Origin: Piscicola geometra
Taxonomy: Eukaryota; Annelida; Clitellata; Hirudinida; Piscicolidae
Assembly: GCA_943735955.1 (NCBI GenBank)
Contig: OX030955.1
Span: 7,323,769-7,387,768, forward strand
Reading direction: 5' to 3'
Length of the DNA: 64,000 nucleotides
The translations under genes were made by a program, and so were the position numbers. This document shows, in pieces, positions 23,839 through 35,282 of this stretch. The stretch's first letter is position 1. Each line of letters begins with the position of its first letter. Below the pieces are notes generated by a model, which was not told the DNA's origin, ran no database searches, and saw nothing but the letters and a program-made list of their open reading frames with translations.

Positions 23839-23893
23839 AATAAAGGTTTAGTTGTGTGGCTTGAAATTTAGTTTGGATTTTGACTCAAATAAA
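23839..23893 (+). terminator. polyadenylation signals of EF1-gamma
   Basis: AATAAA occurs at 23839-23844 and again at 23888-23893, 104 and 153 bp after the EF1-gamma stop codon. Either would fit a short 3' untranslated region. Confidence 0.7.
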
Positions 23894-25517
23894 GCTTAGT
23901 GCCGTGCCTCACTAGATTTTTGTTTCAGATACAGTACTTAGTTTTTTATTTAAAAAAAAAAATTTTTTATTCATCAATAAAATTGACAATTTTAGCATAA
24001 CAATATATAAGAATATGTGCCAATGGCATATTGTGCCATATGCTTATACCAAAAAATAAAAATATTACAAATATAATTTCAAAGTACTGATTAACCTTTA
24101 AATAAACATGATTAGTTAATTCAAATTTACAATATAAGCGACGAGTTGCACTGGATGAATTTTAAAAAATCAATAAATAAACATGGGATAATGAAAAATA
24201 AATTTGTTGAATGAATGAACGAAATAACACTTTAATGAATCAACAAACGAAAAAATAAGCTAATGAACCAATGAATGAGTGAATGAATAAATAAACGAAT
24301 GAATTAATTTCATTTAAAGGTTTTAAAATCTACATTTTTTTATTCAAATATAAATTGATTTATGCTCTGTTGGCGTTGACTTTCTCTCGATGCACACTGT
24401 GCATGAATAATCCAGATAGACGGCCATCTGCCATTTGCTCTTAGGCACGTTTTTAATCGACGATATGTACTTAATTAAATCTCAATTGTACAGGTGGTCA
24501 AAGTTGATTTTAAAAGAATTGAAGTTGCTTTATGAATGGAAAGGGAAAAGTCAGCATGGGAAGGACGCTCAAAGAGTGCATGTCAATGTCTTACATTAGC
24601 GATAACGACCAAAAGTCACTCCAAGACGTAACCTTTCGGCGGCGATTCTGATGGGGTCTGGGGTCCAGACCCTTCTGTGTTTTGGTATTGAAGGGCCCAC
24701 CTTAATGGTTGTGACCCACATGACCCCCCAGGATTGCCGCCTATTCTGGGTAGGCCCCCCCCCCAAGATTTGCAGCTGATCGCTGCGTCTGAACATAATT
24801 GTTTGTTATTTAACGGGCGTATCCTACAGTTAGATTATTTTCATTTTCAGTTAGGACGCCTGGAAAAAAACCTGACACAGGGATTTGGAAGCAGACACAA
24901 GACAGATGGAAGGTGGGAGCAGCACGTGTGGTGGAAGCTGGTTGGCGATCTATGTTCCAGACAGGACAACTGACAGAAGTGAGTAAGAGTGGAGAAGAAG
25001 TGGCATTCGAAAGTCTAGATTATAATATAATGTCATTATAATGTAGAATACAATTTGAGATTTTAAATATTTTGTATCATTTATGATTGCTTTTATTGAA
25101 TTGAAATGAAAGATCTTTGGTTTGAGGCAGATGATCTAGTTAAAATGCTTAATTAAAACTTTGTATTTTTTCTCCGAAATATCTCAGTGTTATAAAAACA
25201 TGGACGTAGGCTCTCACATGACTAGGCAATCGTCTTCTCATATTTGCTTTTTGGTTTCACGTGCCGGTTCTACAGTCTTCTTCTTTCCCACGAACAAGTG
25301 ATGGAAAAAGTCGAAATCACGACATTCAGAATAACGAACCGGCGTTGTAACCATTACACAATCAATATTCACAAAACTTTTTTTTCATTCATTTATTAAT
25401 CCTTTGAATCATACGTTTTTAGTTACTTTTTAAAAGTATAATTAATTGGTGAAGCGATTATTATATAAATAAAGTATTGTTGAAGCACAAATGGATTTCT
25501 GGATGATTTCTGCATCA
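23894..25517. other. intergenic, no gene seen
   Basis: The first part is AT-rich with AATGAATGAA-like short repeats (24210-24310). The segment 24590-24960 is more GC-rich and holds a poly-C run at 24756-24763. It may be an old transposon fragment, but I recognise no protein or terminal repeat. TTTATT near 25391, read on the minus strand, is a possible polyadenylation signal for the small secreted-protein gene that ends at 25518. Confidence 0.45.
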
Positions 25518-25985
25518 TTACGGGCATTTTTGCACGTACTGGGTCGATTTTTTATCTGTAGAGGTTGTTGAAGATTTGGAGTGGATAAAGCATTTGTTGT
25601 GAGCTTCATCGGGATGCCAGTCGTACGAGTAACAGCCTGAACAACCCAGCCTCACGCATGCTTCATTGCACTTGTCATGAGTGCTCCAATCCGAATTGGT
25701 ACTGCCTCCAGCGGACTTCTTATTGGCGTGGGCTGTAAACTTCGACAAGTCTGGAAGTGTGGTTGAATAACTAAGAAGTAGTGTGGCATGAAGACTATTT
25801 TTGAATTGTCAGTATTTTTATTTTTATTTCGGAAAAATCTGCTAAGTTTGAGAATCTGTAATCTAAAAAGTTAGCGACTTAAGTAAGAATCTAAATACGA
25901 AAAAGTAGGCGATAACAATTAGCTCACCTAGAGCTTCCAAGTGCGCCAGACACACCAGAAGAAGGAAAACGATAAGACACTTCAT
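25518..25985 (-). CDS. small secreted cysteine-rich protein
   Basis: Two exons, 25928-25985 and 25518-25750, join in phase to give 96 residues. The first 19 residues form a classic signal peptide (MKCLIVFLLLVCLAHLEAL) and exon 1 ends at its edge. The mature part is hydrophilic and has six cysteines in the pattern C-x3-C-x4-C-x2-C-x13-C...C just before the C-terminal Pro, with an aromatic SGCYSYDW core. This resembles the compact PAN/apple-type layout in which Cys and Tyr flank a Ser-Tyr-Asp strand, but I cannot place it in a family. A TATA box lies 67 bp upstream of the start. It is most likely an extracellular or mucus protein of a lineage-specific family; the function is unknown. Confidence 0.75.
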
Positions 25986-26051
25986 TGCAACGTTGGAATG
26001 ACTTTCTTCCAAGAGTGTTGAAGTTCACGAATCTTAGTAAGAATGCCCATG

Positions 26052-26059
26052 CTTTTATA
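26052..26059 (-). promoter_or_regulatory. TATA box of the secreted-protein gene
   Basis: TATAAAAG on the minus strand lies 67 bp upstream of the ATG at 25985, leaving room for a start site about 30 bp downstream and a short 5' untranslated region. Confidence 0.6.
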
Positions 26060-26835
26060 GACATTTTTTGCTCTAAACTCAGTATTCAAATTTGTACTTC
26101 ATTGAATTAATCAATTTCGGTGAAACTTAATTTTGTAGAATTGCATTATAAACATCTTTATCAATATGTGAACAAAGAACGAGATATATGAAAGCGGACT
26201 TTTCTATTATTCTGACTAGATTCAGGTTTCACTTCAACCACTTGGCTTCGAAATGACTTACTTTAATACATATATATAGGCTTTAATATATATACAAAAT
26301 ATATTAAATCAGTAAAACGGAGCAATATTTTGTGAAAAACTATATATAAAAATCATTTTAAATTTTAAAAAATGTTTACAATTTTTTATTTCGAATTTTA
26401 AATTTTCGAATTTTTACATTTTGAAATTACTTTAATAATTATAATTATAATAGTCAACCAAATATTTCAACATATTTCAATAATTTATATAATTTTTTTT
26501 CTCATATTCACATATTTAAATAGTTTAAAATGTTAATGATTTATTTTCAATATTAATAAATTAATTTATATTTTTTATCATTATCATCATCACTATCAAG
26601 CGGGTGCAAATTAGAGACCAAGATGCCTCTTTTTCCGTGGCATGACGAATTGACTTCTCCAAACATTTTGTTTACAGTACATGATCAAAGATGGTCGACT
26701 TCGTGTGTTGGCTGCCTTGGGTCAATGTATATTTCTTCATAGTTTACACATTTTTTCTTCGTTAGACTCTTTTTGAGCACAAAGGTTAACCAAAAACTTT
26801 AATTTTACTTATTTATATTAGCCCATTCCTTTTGT
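26060..26835. other. AT-rich intergenic sequence, no gene seen
   Basis: Very AT-rich with runs of TATATA and AATTTTAAA. No open frame with splice signals, RNA gene or terminal repeat was found. Confidence 0.5.
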
Positions 26836-27195
26836 AAAAGGACTTTAAATATTATATCAAGTCAAGTCCATATATTATGTAAAAGGACCTTAAATATTAT
26901 ATCAAGTCAAGTCCATATATTATGTAAAAGGACCTTAAATATTATATCAAGTCAAGTCCATATAATATGTAAAAGGACCTTAAATATTATATCAAGTTAA
27001 GTCCATATATTATGTAAAAGGACCTTAAATATTATATCAAGTCAAGTACATATATTATGTAAAAGGACCTTAAATATTATATCAAGTCAAGTCCATATAT
27101 TTTGTAAAAGGACCTTAAATATTATATCAAATCAAGTCCATATATTATGTAAAAGGACCTTAAATATTATATCAAATCAAGTCCATATATTATGT
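26836..27195. repeat. 45-bp satellite array, eight copies
   Basis: Eight head-to-tail copies of a 45-bp AT-rich unit start at 26836 and repeat exactly every 45 bp (26881, 26926, 26971, 27016, 27061, 27106, 27151). Copies differ by only one or two bases, which points to recent amplification or strong homogenisation. Confidence 0.95.
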
Positions 27196-27199
27196 ATGT

Positions 27200-27835
27200 T
27201 TATGTGAAAAGGTGTTTCGAACAGATTATCGGCGCCAGTCGACGACGAATCATCACCATAATCAACCTTTCGAATTAAATCTTTTGCGAAGTTCAAATGA
27301 GATCCGGATTGAATATTCGATTGAATGCAAATTTTAGAACTCGATATTTAAGTTACGTAAAATACCAAAACCTTCGGACGTTTAAATTTTTAAAATCTTG
27401 TGGTTGTGTTGGTTTGGTTTTTGTGGTGTCGTTGTGGTGTGGTTTTTGTGATTGTGATGGTGTTTTTTGTGTGGTATTGCTGTGGTTGTTGTAGTTGTGT
27501 GGTATGGTTGTGGTGTGGTTATTGTAGTTGTGAGGCGTAGTTGTTGTGGTGTTGTTGTGGTGTGCTTTTTGTAGTTGAGAAGCGTGGTTGCTGTAGTTGT
27601 GAGGGGTGGTTGTTGTAGTGTGCTGTTGTGTTGTGTTCTTGTTGTGGTGAGCTATTCTTGTTGTGTGGTTGTTATGATGTGGTGTGGTTGTATTTTTTCA
27701 ATTCTAGGCTATGTATTTTGTGATAATGTTGGTGGCTGTGCTGATGTTGTAGTGGCATTTTTTCAATGTTTTTCCATTGGGTTACTAGAGTGACTAAGAA
27801 TGAATGGAAATAGGCGATGAAGGGGTAGTAGTAGT
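27200..27835. other. GT-rich degenerate region before the TAG repeat
   Basis: From about 27400 the sequence is an irregular mix of TTGTGG, TGTAGTTGTG and GTGGTG words, similar to WDR26 intronic repeats. No coding segment is supported. Confidence 0.5.
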
Positions 27836-28466
<631 letters not shown>

Positions 28467-28812
28467 AAAATCGAGCCCATTTTGTTAAAAGCTCACATCT
28501 GAATGATACGTAGAAAGCATTAATCATGTTTGATTTTATTCTTAACTTTCCCTTGAAAAATCTTCTCTTCACAAATTAGCATACATCCTTAGAAAAGTAT
28601 TTCGAAAATGAAAAAGTAAAAAAAGGATATTTCAAGAAATTTAGCAATAAGACTTATATTTATCTTGAATATTAAAACTTTCAATGGCAAAAAGGCCTGT
28701 TCAGACTCCAGCAAAAGCTAGTCCTGATATTTGCTCTCAATAACTTTGATAAAATCTTGATATAGACAGATGGCAAGAATATTTTGTTTCAATGAACTAG
28801 CATCTTTTTTTC

Positions 28813-29085
28813 GGATCTGTTTTACATTTCCCCCACAAACAACGGTTTACGTTGAACTCGGTAGTTTTAAAAATAAACAACCACTGATGGCACTTTTTAT
28901 TTATTTGTTTGAATCAGCTTTTGTTTCGTCTCTAACAATTACAAAAAACGGCTATTTTTTATTGAAATTTCGGCAAATTATTTGAAATTTCGTCTGCAAT
29001 ATAAATAAGTGCCATCAGCTGTTGTTTATATTTAAAATTACCGAGTTCAACGTAAATCTTGGTGGCAGAAATGTAAAACAGATCC
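28813..29085. repeat. inverted repeat with arms of about 85-90 bp (foldback element)
   Basis: The left arm (28813-28905) begins GGATCTGTTTTACATTTC. The right arm (29002-29085), read in reverse complement, begins with the same word and matches through TTTACGTTGAACTCGGTA and CTGATGGCACTT. The loop is about 95 bp. A non-autonomous foldback transposon or MITE fits best; I found no confident target-site duplication. Confidence 0.75.
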
Positions 29086-29454
29086 TTTTTTTTCTGCCTT
29101 GACAGCCCTTTTCGTTTTATACTCGACTCGTTTTTTACTACTTCTGTTATTAGTGACTTCGCAGCAAGTACAAACACCAGATTAATCTAGTTACTAGATT
29201 CTAGTAGCTATGTGATGATTTTTTAAAACATTGTTCTTTTTGAATATTATTTTTATTAAATTAATTATTTTTTTACGCTAAATAGTATTAACTAATGAAA
29301 TGGAATCTATTAAATGCTGTAATATTTTTTTCATATATTTATACTTGGATGCACCTTTAGTTTTACAAGTTTCGTTTTTAGATCTACCTTTATCGTTCAC
29401 TTTCTCCTATTTTATTAATAAAAGCATACAATTTATATTCCAAATAAACGTCAA

Positions 29455-32285
29455 ATGAATCAATCAAAAGATGATCGTACCAGTATTCCCACTGAGTCGA
29501 TCAAGGTCATGTCAGAATCTATCGGCATTGCAGACCTGAGTGATGCTGCACTGGAGGCTGTCTCGGAGAGTGCCACCTTTGTGCTCAAGTTGATCATCCA
29601 GGACAGTTTAAAGTTTCTATCGAAAAACAACCACACCAAGCTGACCACCTTTGACATTGAGTGCTCCATGAAGATAAGAGGCATGGAGCCATTGCTCGGC
29701 TTCTACCCCAAGGAGCCCATCCCGTTCAGGAGTGCCAGTGGAGGCGGTGGCAGGGACATTTACTTCCCAGACGACAAAGAATTGAATTTGAATGTATGTA
29801 CTGCATGGAAATATAATAAAATCATACAATTTTCAATGTTATGTGTATTTGAGATTGCCACTAATGAATAATTATTGATTAGTTGGTCAATTGAGTTTTA
29901 AGATTGCTTAACATATTCTTTGGTGCATAAAAATTGTGATTAGTAAGTTTCATTTTTCTCAATTAATTATCAGCATTGTCTCGATTTTCTTTATAAGGGT
30001 TTTGTTCATTCTTTCCTTGAGATGCGATTTGTCTGATTAGTCAGAATCTTTTCCTACACTTCTTGCGATCTTGAAAATTTTATTTCAAGTATCTTTAGAT
30101 CTTCATAGAAAATTCCCAAGTTTCACAGCTTTTCCATTGATAGAGGCTTCTATTATTTAGTTAGACTTTAATTCTCATATAATCATTTTTCACAACATTA
30201 TTTCCTGGATTCCGAGTATTTTAGAAAGCTAGTTGAGCAGATGTCATTTCTCATCTGTTCTTGTGCATTCAATATCGCTACTAAGTCGATTTATCTTTTC
30301 TAAAGAAATTTAGTAATGTACAAACAAGTTCTGGTTGATAGAGAAAAGTGTATGTTTGTGAATAAGGGGAAATGTTTACAGATTTTTTTTACCTGCTTAC
30401 AGAAGGTATCAACCACACAGCATATCACCCAAGTGGCAATTATTAATGAACATGGCACCAGTAGTTGCGCCAACTGGCACAATTGAAAATATAGTAAATA
30501 AGACAGAAGAGGAAAACCTTTTTATTATTATCAAGTTTATAAAGACTACTGATGTAGAAGTTTTACTTTAAGGGTTTATTTCTTTTCCAATCTTGAAATA
30601 TTATTTTATTATTACTCATGAGAATCTAGCTTTGTATGCCAAGAATTAGCCTGTACAATGTGCATGCACTTTTTAAAGTGAAATTCAGAGGTTAATTAGC
30701 ATGCATTATAGTAATACGTCGTTTCAAGTATTAATGCCTAAGTATAAAAATATTAGCAATTTATTATTTGAGAGCTTCAGTAGCCTGCTTAGTCGCTATA
30801 GAAAAACTAAGTCTATTATTTTTATTATTAAAATTATTTTATGATTATCATCATTGCCACTCAGGACATTCTGAATGGACCCCTGCCAAAGGTGCCTTTG
30901 GAGGTGAGCATCAAGCCACACTGGTTGTGCGTCGAGGGTGTCCAGCCCATGATCCCTGACAATCCTGCACCATGGCTGCTGAAGCAGGAGGAGAAGAGGA
31001 AGGGGGAGGAGGTTGAGGAGAAGAAGATGAGGATGGAGGAGGGCAGGGCCAAGGAGGTGGTGACTCACGACCTCTCGATGGAGCAGCAGTTGTTCCTGAA
31101 AGAGGTGACCGAGGCGTGTGTGGGCAACAGTGAGACGCGGAGGGCAGAGGCGCTCAACAGTCTGGTCAACGACACAGGCCTCTTCCAACTGCTGCCTCGA
31201 CTGTGCACCTTCATCTCGGAGGGAGTGAAGGTGAACATCGTCGAAAACAACCTCGCCATGCTGATCTACCTCATGCGCATGATCGGCGCCATCATCGAGA
31301 ATCGATCCCTCGACCTTGAGAACTACTTGCACATCCTCCTGCCCAATGCGCTCACTTGCGTTCTCTCCAAGCAACTCTGCTCGCGTCCCGACATCGACAA
31401 CCACTGGGCCCTCAGAGACTTTGGAGGCAGACTGGTGTCTCAGATCTGCAAGGAATTCAACTCGAATACCAATGAGTTACAGAAAAGAGTGACAGCTCTG
31501 TTGTTCTCATGCGTCAGAGACAACTCTACCCCCCTTGCAACTCAATACGGAGCGCTTTTTTGTCTGGGCGAAATGGGACCCGAAGTGATCAAAACCTTTA
31601 TCATCCCCTCCTTGCCTCTCATTTCCAACAGACTGGCAAACTTTTTCGGTAACACTCTAGGAGGATTTGCCAGCTCCAGCATCGACAAACTTGCCGCCAA
31701 CCACATCAAGAACCTTCTTCTGAAGCTTCTTCCACCCGTCATCAAGGAGGTTTCATGCTTGAGAAATCAATTTTTTAAGCCTTTCGACTTTTAAAGTTTT
31801 CCACAAAAAATTCACAGCTTCTTATATTAGATCAAATGTCATCCGAATTATTATTTTCACTTCTATGACGTCATCCTCAGATGCGGCACACGCCAGACAG
31901 TCTGGAGGAGTTCCGGTCAGACTACGGCATCTTCATGGGCCAGCTGCTGCACATGGTGATGGCGAGGTACCGACAGGCGCTGCAGGGCAGTCAGGCGAGC
32001 CAGTCCGTCAGGCCCTCCTTCCTGCCGCACCAACGTCCCCAGATCGCTGTGCACCCGCAAGTAGGCGCTCAAATCAGTCCCCAACTTGCCAGCCCCCACT
32101 TCCTGAAACAAGCTCCCCGTAACAACTCTCCCCTCGCCACCACCGCCAACAGGGTGGTTTTTCTGGCCCCTTCTCGGCCCTCAAACTCTCAAAACAGTCC
32201 CACAGTCTCAGGCAATCCTCAAATGGTTCAGCTCTTCAAGGGACCCCCTGTCACCGCTATCAAAACCAACTTTATCCAAAAATGA
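29455..32285 (+). CDS. TAF6: TFIID subunit TAF6
   Basis: TAF6 is a histone-fold and HEAT-repeat subunit of the general transcription factor TFIID that pairs with TAF9. Three exons, 29455-29793, 30865-31749 and 31881-32285, give 542 residues. The histone fold is at residues 10-80 (IPTESIKVMSESIGI, then KLTTFDIECSMKIRGMEPL, followed by GFYPKEPIPFRSASGGGGR as in other TAF6). Exon 2 carries the linker and the TAF6C HEAT domain (LSMEQQLFLKEVTEACVG, LPRLCTFISEGVKVNIVENN, RPDIDNHWALRDFGGRLVSQ). Exon 3 completes the domain and adds a Pro/Ser/Asn-rich tail shorter than in vertebrates. The start Met is the first in frame and is followed by the histone fold at the usual distance. The gene converges on the Cys/Pro-rich gene. 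Confidence 0.97.
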
Positions 32286-32344
32286 CAGTTCCCTTGTATT
32301 TTATACAATTTTACTATTTTTTCAACAGTTTTGTTTTCTCGTTT

Positions 32345-32350
32345 ATTAAA
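32345..32350 (+). terminator. possible polyadenylation signal of TAF6
   Basis: ATTAAA lies 60 bp after the TAF6 stop codon in an AT-rich context. It is the nearest common hexamer variant. Confidence 0.45.
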
Positions 32351-32759
32351 GATGATTCATGGTTTTTGGTTTCAAGTTCTGTAATCGTATTTTTGTTTCA
32401 CTGTTTAAAATTATGTAGGCGTTATTAGGAATTAAAATATGTTTTCAAAATCTCACGTCTTTTTTAAATAATTAAATCTTGCATTTTTCTTCACATTTTC
32501 TTATTCTCATAGACTCTAGCATTTTTGGTTGGAAACGGTTGGTATGCAACATTCTGTTTGAGAAAAATTAGAATTAAGTTAATTTAATGAGTTGTTATTT
32601 GAAGTCTTCATTAAATTTGCCGCCTACAAACATTCAAAAAGATCGCTATTAAATCACCATATTCGTGCATTAATATTTCTTAGATTTAATAATAGCAAAT
32701 TATATTAATGTTTATTTAAATAACAAAATGTGATTAAAACTAATTCACCAAGCACCTAA

Positions 32760-34338
32760 TCAAAAAGGTAAGCTCAACTCACCACAGCAGACAGCCGGAC
32801 AACAACAGCCGATGACACAACTGATGGGCTGAAAGTAGAAAATATGATAAAAACTACCTGTATTGTATTGTATTATCAGTAAAGTTAGAGTGGTTTGCTA
32901 TGAATTCAGTTTTGCGAACATCAAAGCAGCATCCAACTTTATAGTTGCTTTCATAACTAGATTGACCCAATAAAACGTGTTTTGAAAATCTGCAAGACTT
33001 AAGCGCTTAATTTTCTACTATCGCATCAACCAACCAAATCAAACTTTATACATTGCAACACCTAAAATATTATCACCACAAAGCATCGAAAAAATCGCAT
33101 GAACCACCACCACCCCAAAAACGAACCTCTCCACTGCACGAACAGAACACAGTGCTGATGTCGGCACCACAACTCCACTTGCAGAGCTCTTTGAAGACCA
33201 GGTCGATTGGGCACTTGTGGCAGCCAGGGTCAGCCGAACAACTATAGATCTTGAGGCAACACTGGGCGCCAAGGTAAACGCATGGAGGGATTTTGTATAC
33301 CGATAAGCAGCATCCGTTTTGCATCTGCACCACGTAACAACCGCTTATGTACTCAGCCTGGGGGAATGGGTTGAAGTGGGATGGTTGAATGTTGTTGTGA
33401 GAGGATGATGGTTAAGTGTTGTTGCTATGAGATGGTGGTTTGGTGTGTGTGAAAGGATGATTTATATGATAATGACTGTATTAAATGCTTACGAAAACTA
33501 TCTCTATTAAACATTTAAGTAAAAATTGTAAATTTATAACTTTGAGCTTTAAATAAAACTTAAATACTAAACCACCCTCATCCCATATTCAAACCTTGGT
33601 GCATGACTGATTGATCAGCTTGACGTAGTTGCCGCAAGGGTGCACCTCGGCTATCTTGATGTTGCTGCACGGACAACAACTGACACAGGGTGGACAGCAC
33701 GGAGGACAACAGGGACTGGGACAGCAAGGCTGACAACAAGGTTGACAACATGGCTGACAACATGGCTGACAACATGGCTGACAGCACGGTTGACAACACG
33801 GAGAGCTACAGCAAGGTGATGTACAGCAGGGTTGGGGGCATGGTGAAGGGCAAGGGGAACAACATTGAGGGGGTGGTGGGCAGCAGGGATTGGGTGGAGG
33901 AGGGCAGCAAGGGGGTGGAGGACAGGGCTGCAGACACTTGCGCGGAGGGGCTGGTGCCTTTGGTTTCCTGGTGGTGTTGCACGAGGGTTGCGAGCAAGAG
34001 GAGGGACAACAGGGGCACATGGGAGGGTTGTTGCTGATTGGGCAGGGTGGAGGACAACAGGTGGGAGGGCAACAACCACCTCCGCAGTTACAGGGAGGAC
34101 AACTTCCACAACAACTCTGGGGACATCCACCACCACCACCACAGCCTGATGACTTGGGCTTTGGTTTGCAGTTCATTCTGACAGCTTCGCAAGGCGCTAC
34201 GTATGGCTTTTCTGGCTTGTCCTCTTTGTTATTGCACGCGTCCCTGAATTCGCACGGCTTTGGTTTGACTTTCTTACACTCTGGCTGCCACGAGCCACAA
34301 TACATTACAGGCGCCTGTGCTGGTGATGTTGATACTTC
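32760..34338 (-). CDS. Cys/Pro-rich repeat protein, 5' exon(s) not found
   Basis: Three exons on the minus strand join in phase: 33595-34338 (248 codons), 33127-33357 (77 codons) and 32760-32828 (22 codons and stop, read through without further splicing). The protein is extremely rich in Cys and Pro. It has runs of CCPP and a tandem block of CCQP repeated seven times (12-bp DNA unit, about 33730-33800). It then changes to a non-repetitive Cys-rich domain in exons 2 and 3 (GCYVVQMQNGCC, IPPCVY, CSADPGCHKCP, ending CCCPAVCCG). The first mapped exon opens at a CAG acceptor, so a 5' exon with the start codon must lie further right and was not identified. The pattern recalls structural Cys-Pro proteins (keratin-associated, sperm outer-fibre or egg-envelope types), but I cannot assign a family. 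Confidence 0.65.
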
Positions 34339-34905
34339 CTGCAAGCGTGGTGATGGTGGTGGTGCAAGGTGGGAGAAATAAATGCATATTCATATAACCT
34401 AGCTAGCTATGTATGTGGTTTAATTTTTGCTAGAATTTTATATGTTTTAAAATATTTATAAAATGTATGTTTTTAACAGACGAATAAAACTCGAGTCAGT
34501 CTATAAAGACCCGGGTTCTCATTTTAAAGCCAAAATAAAGTTATTAATTTTATAAAATACATTTTTAACTTTTTCAACTGAAAGGATTCAAAATACATAC
34601 TTTGAATATATTTTGTAGGATATTTTAGACCTTATTTGGTTAGTCGATGTTGTTGTTGCGATGTTTACAACTTATGACGTAATCTATATTCTCGTGCTAT
34701 CCTCACACCTAAACGCATGATTTGTAGATTAATTAATCTAATAGTGAAGAAAACTTAGTTTAAAATAAAAATTCACCCTTTATGAAAACGTTTATCAAGT
34801 TTAAATCTTCAAGATAGCAGGGATTGATAGAGGGATCTAGGAGTCAGAGGCTCCTAGTAGCTAAAACAATTTGTTTCCATTTGTAAGATGCAGTTGTCAA
34901 GATGG

Positions 34906-35036
34906 TATAAAAGTAGTTTTCTTTGCTTATTTTTTTGCATACGTTTCACTGCGCTATGAGCGCCAAAGCCACCCTAAAGGAGTTCAAATGCTGCGCCGAA
35001 CGAAAGTACATTAAACGCACATTTTGGCGTCTGTGA
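34906..35036 (+). other. TATA box followed by a 26-codon open frame
   Basis: TATAAAAG at 34906-34913 is followed 43 bp later by ATG (34956) and a 26-codon frame ending in TGA at 35036. The peptide is basic with two adjacent cysteines. This could be the promoter and first exon of a small gene, or chance. Nothing downstream confirms it. Confidence 0.2.
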
Positions 35037-35282
35037 CTTGAACAAAGACTTTTAAAGAAATGAGTGCTCATAAATTGGAGAGAACTTAACTTTAAAAAGA
35101 AGTGTCTACATTTTAATTCACGATATTTCTATTTAACCAGAGGCTTGTCTTAAAGATCTTGTATTTTCTTTCATTTACTTAACATAAATTTTATTTATTT
35201 ATTATTATTTTGGGATGAAAAATATGAACTTTTCATAGCAAAACTCAGTCAATACTTTATTAATGAGTACATGAAAAGACAG

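Noticed and set aside
26836..27195. Regular array considered as CRISPR
   Set aside because: Units are directly tandem without variable spacers, and the genome is eukaryotic.
30796..31404. Minus-strand frame of 202 codons inside TAF6
   Set aside because: It is an antisense shadow of TAF6 exon 2, which matches the TAF6 HEAT domain closely.
33651..34381. Long plus-strand frames opposite the Cys-rich gene
   Set aside because: They are antisense shadows of a Cys/Pro-rich coding sequence. The minus strand has the splice signals and consistent phase.
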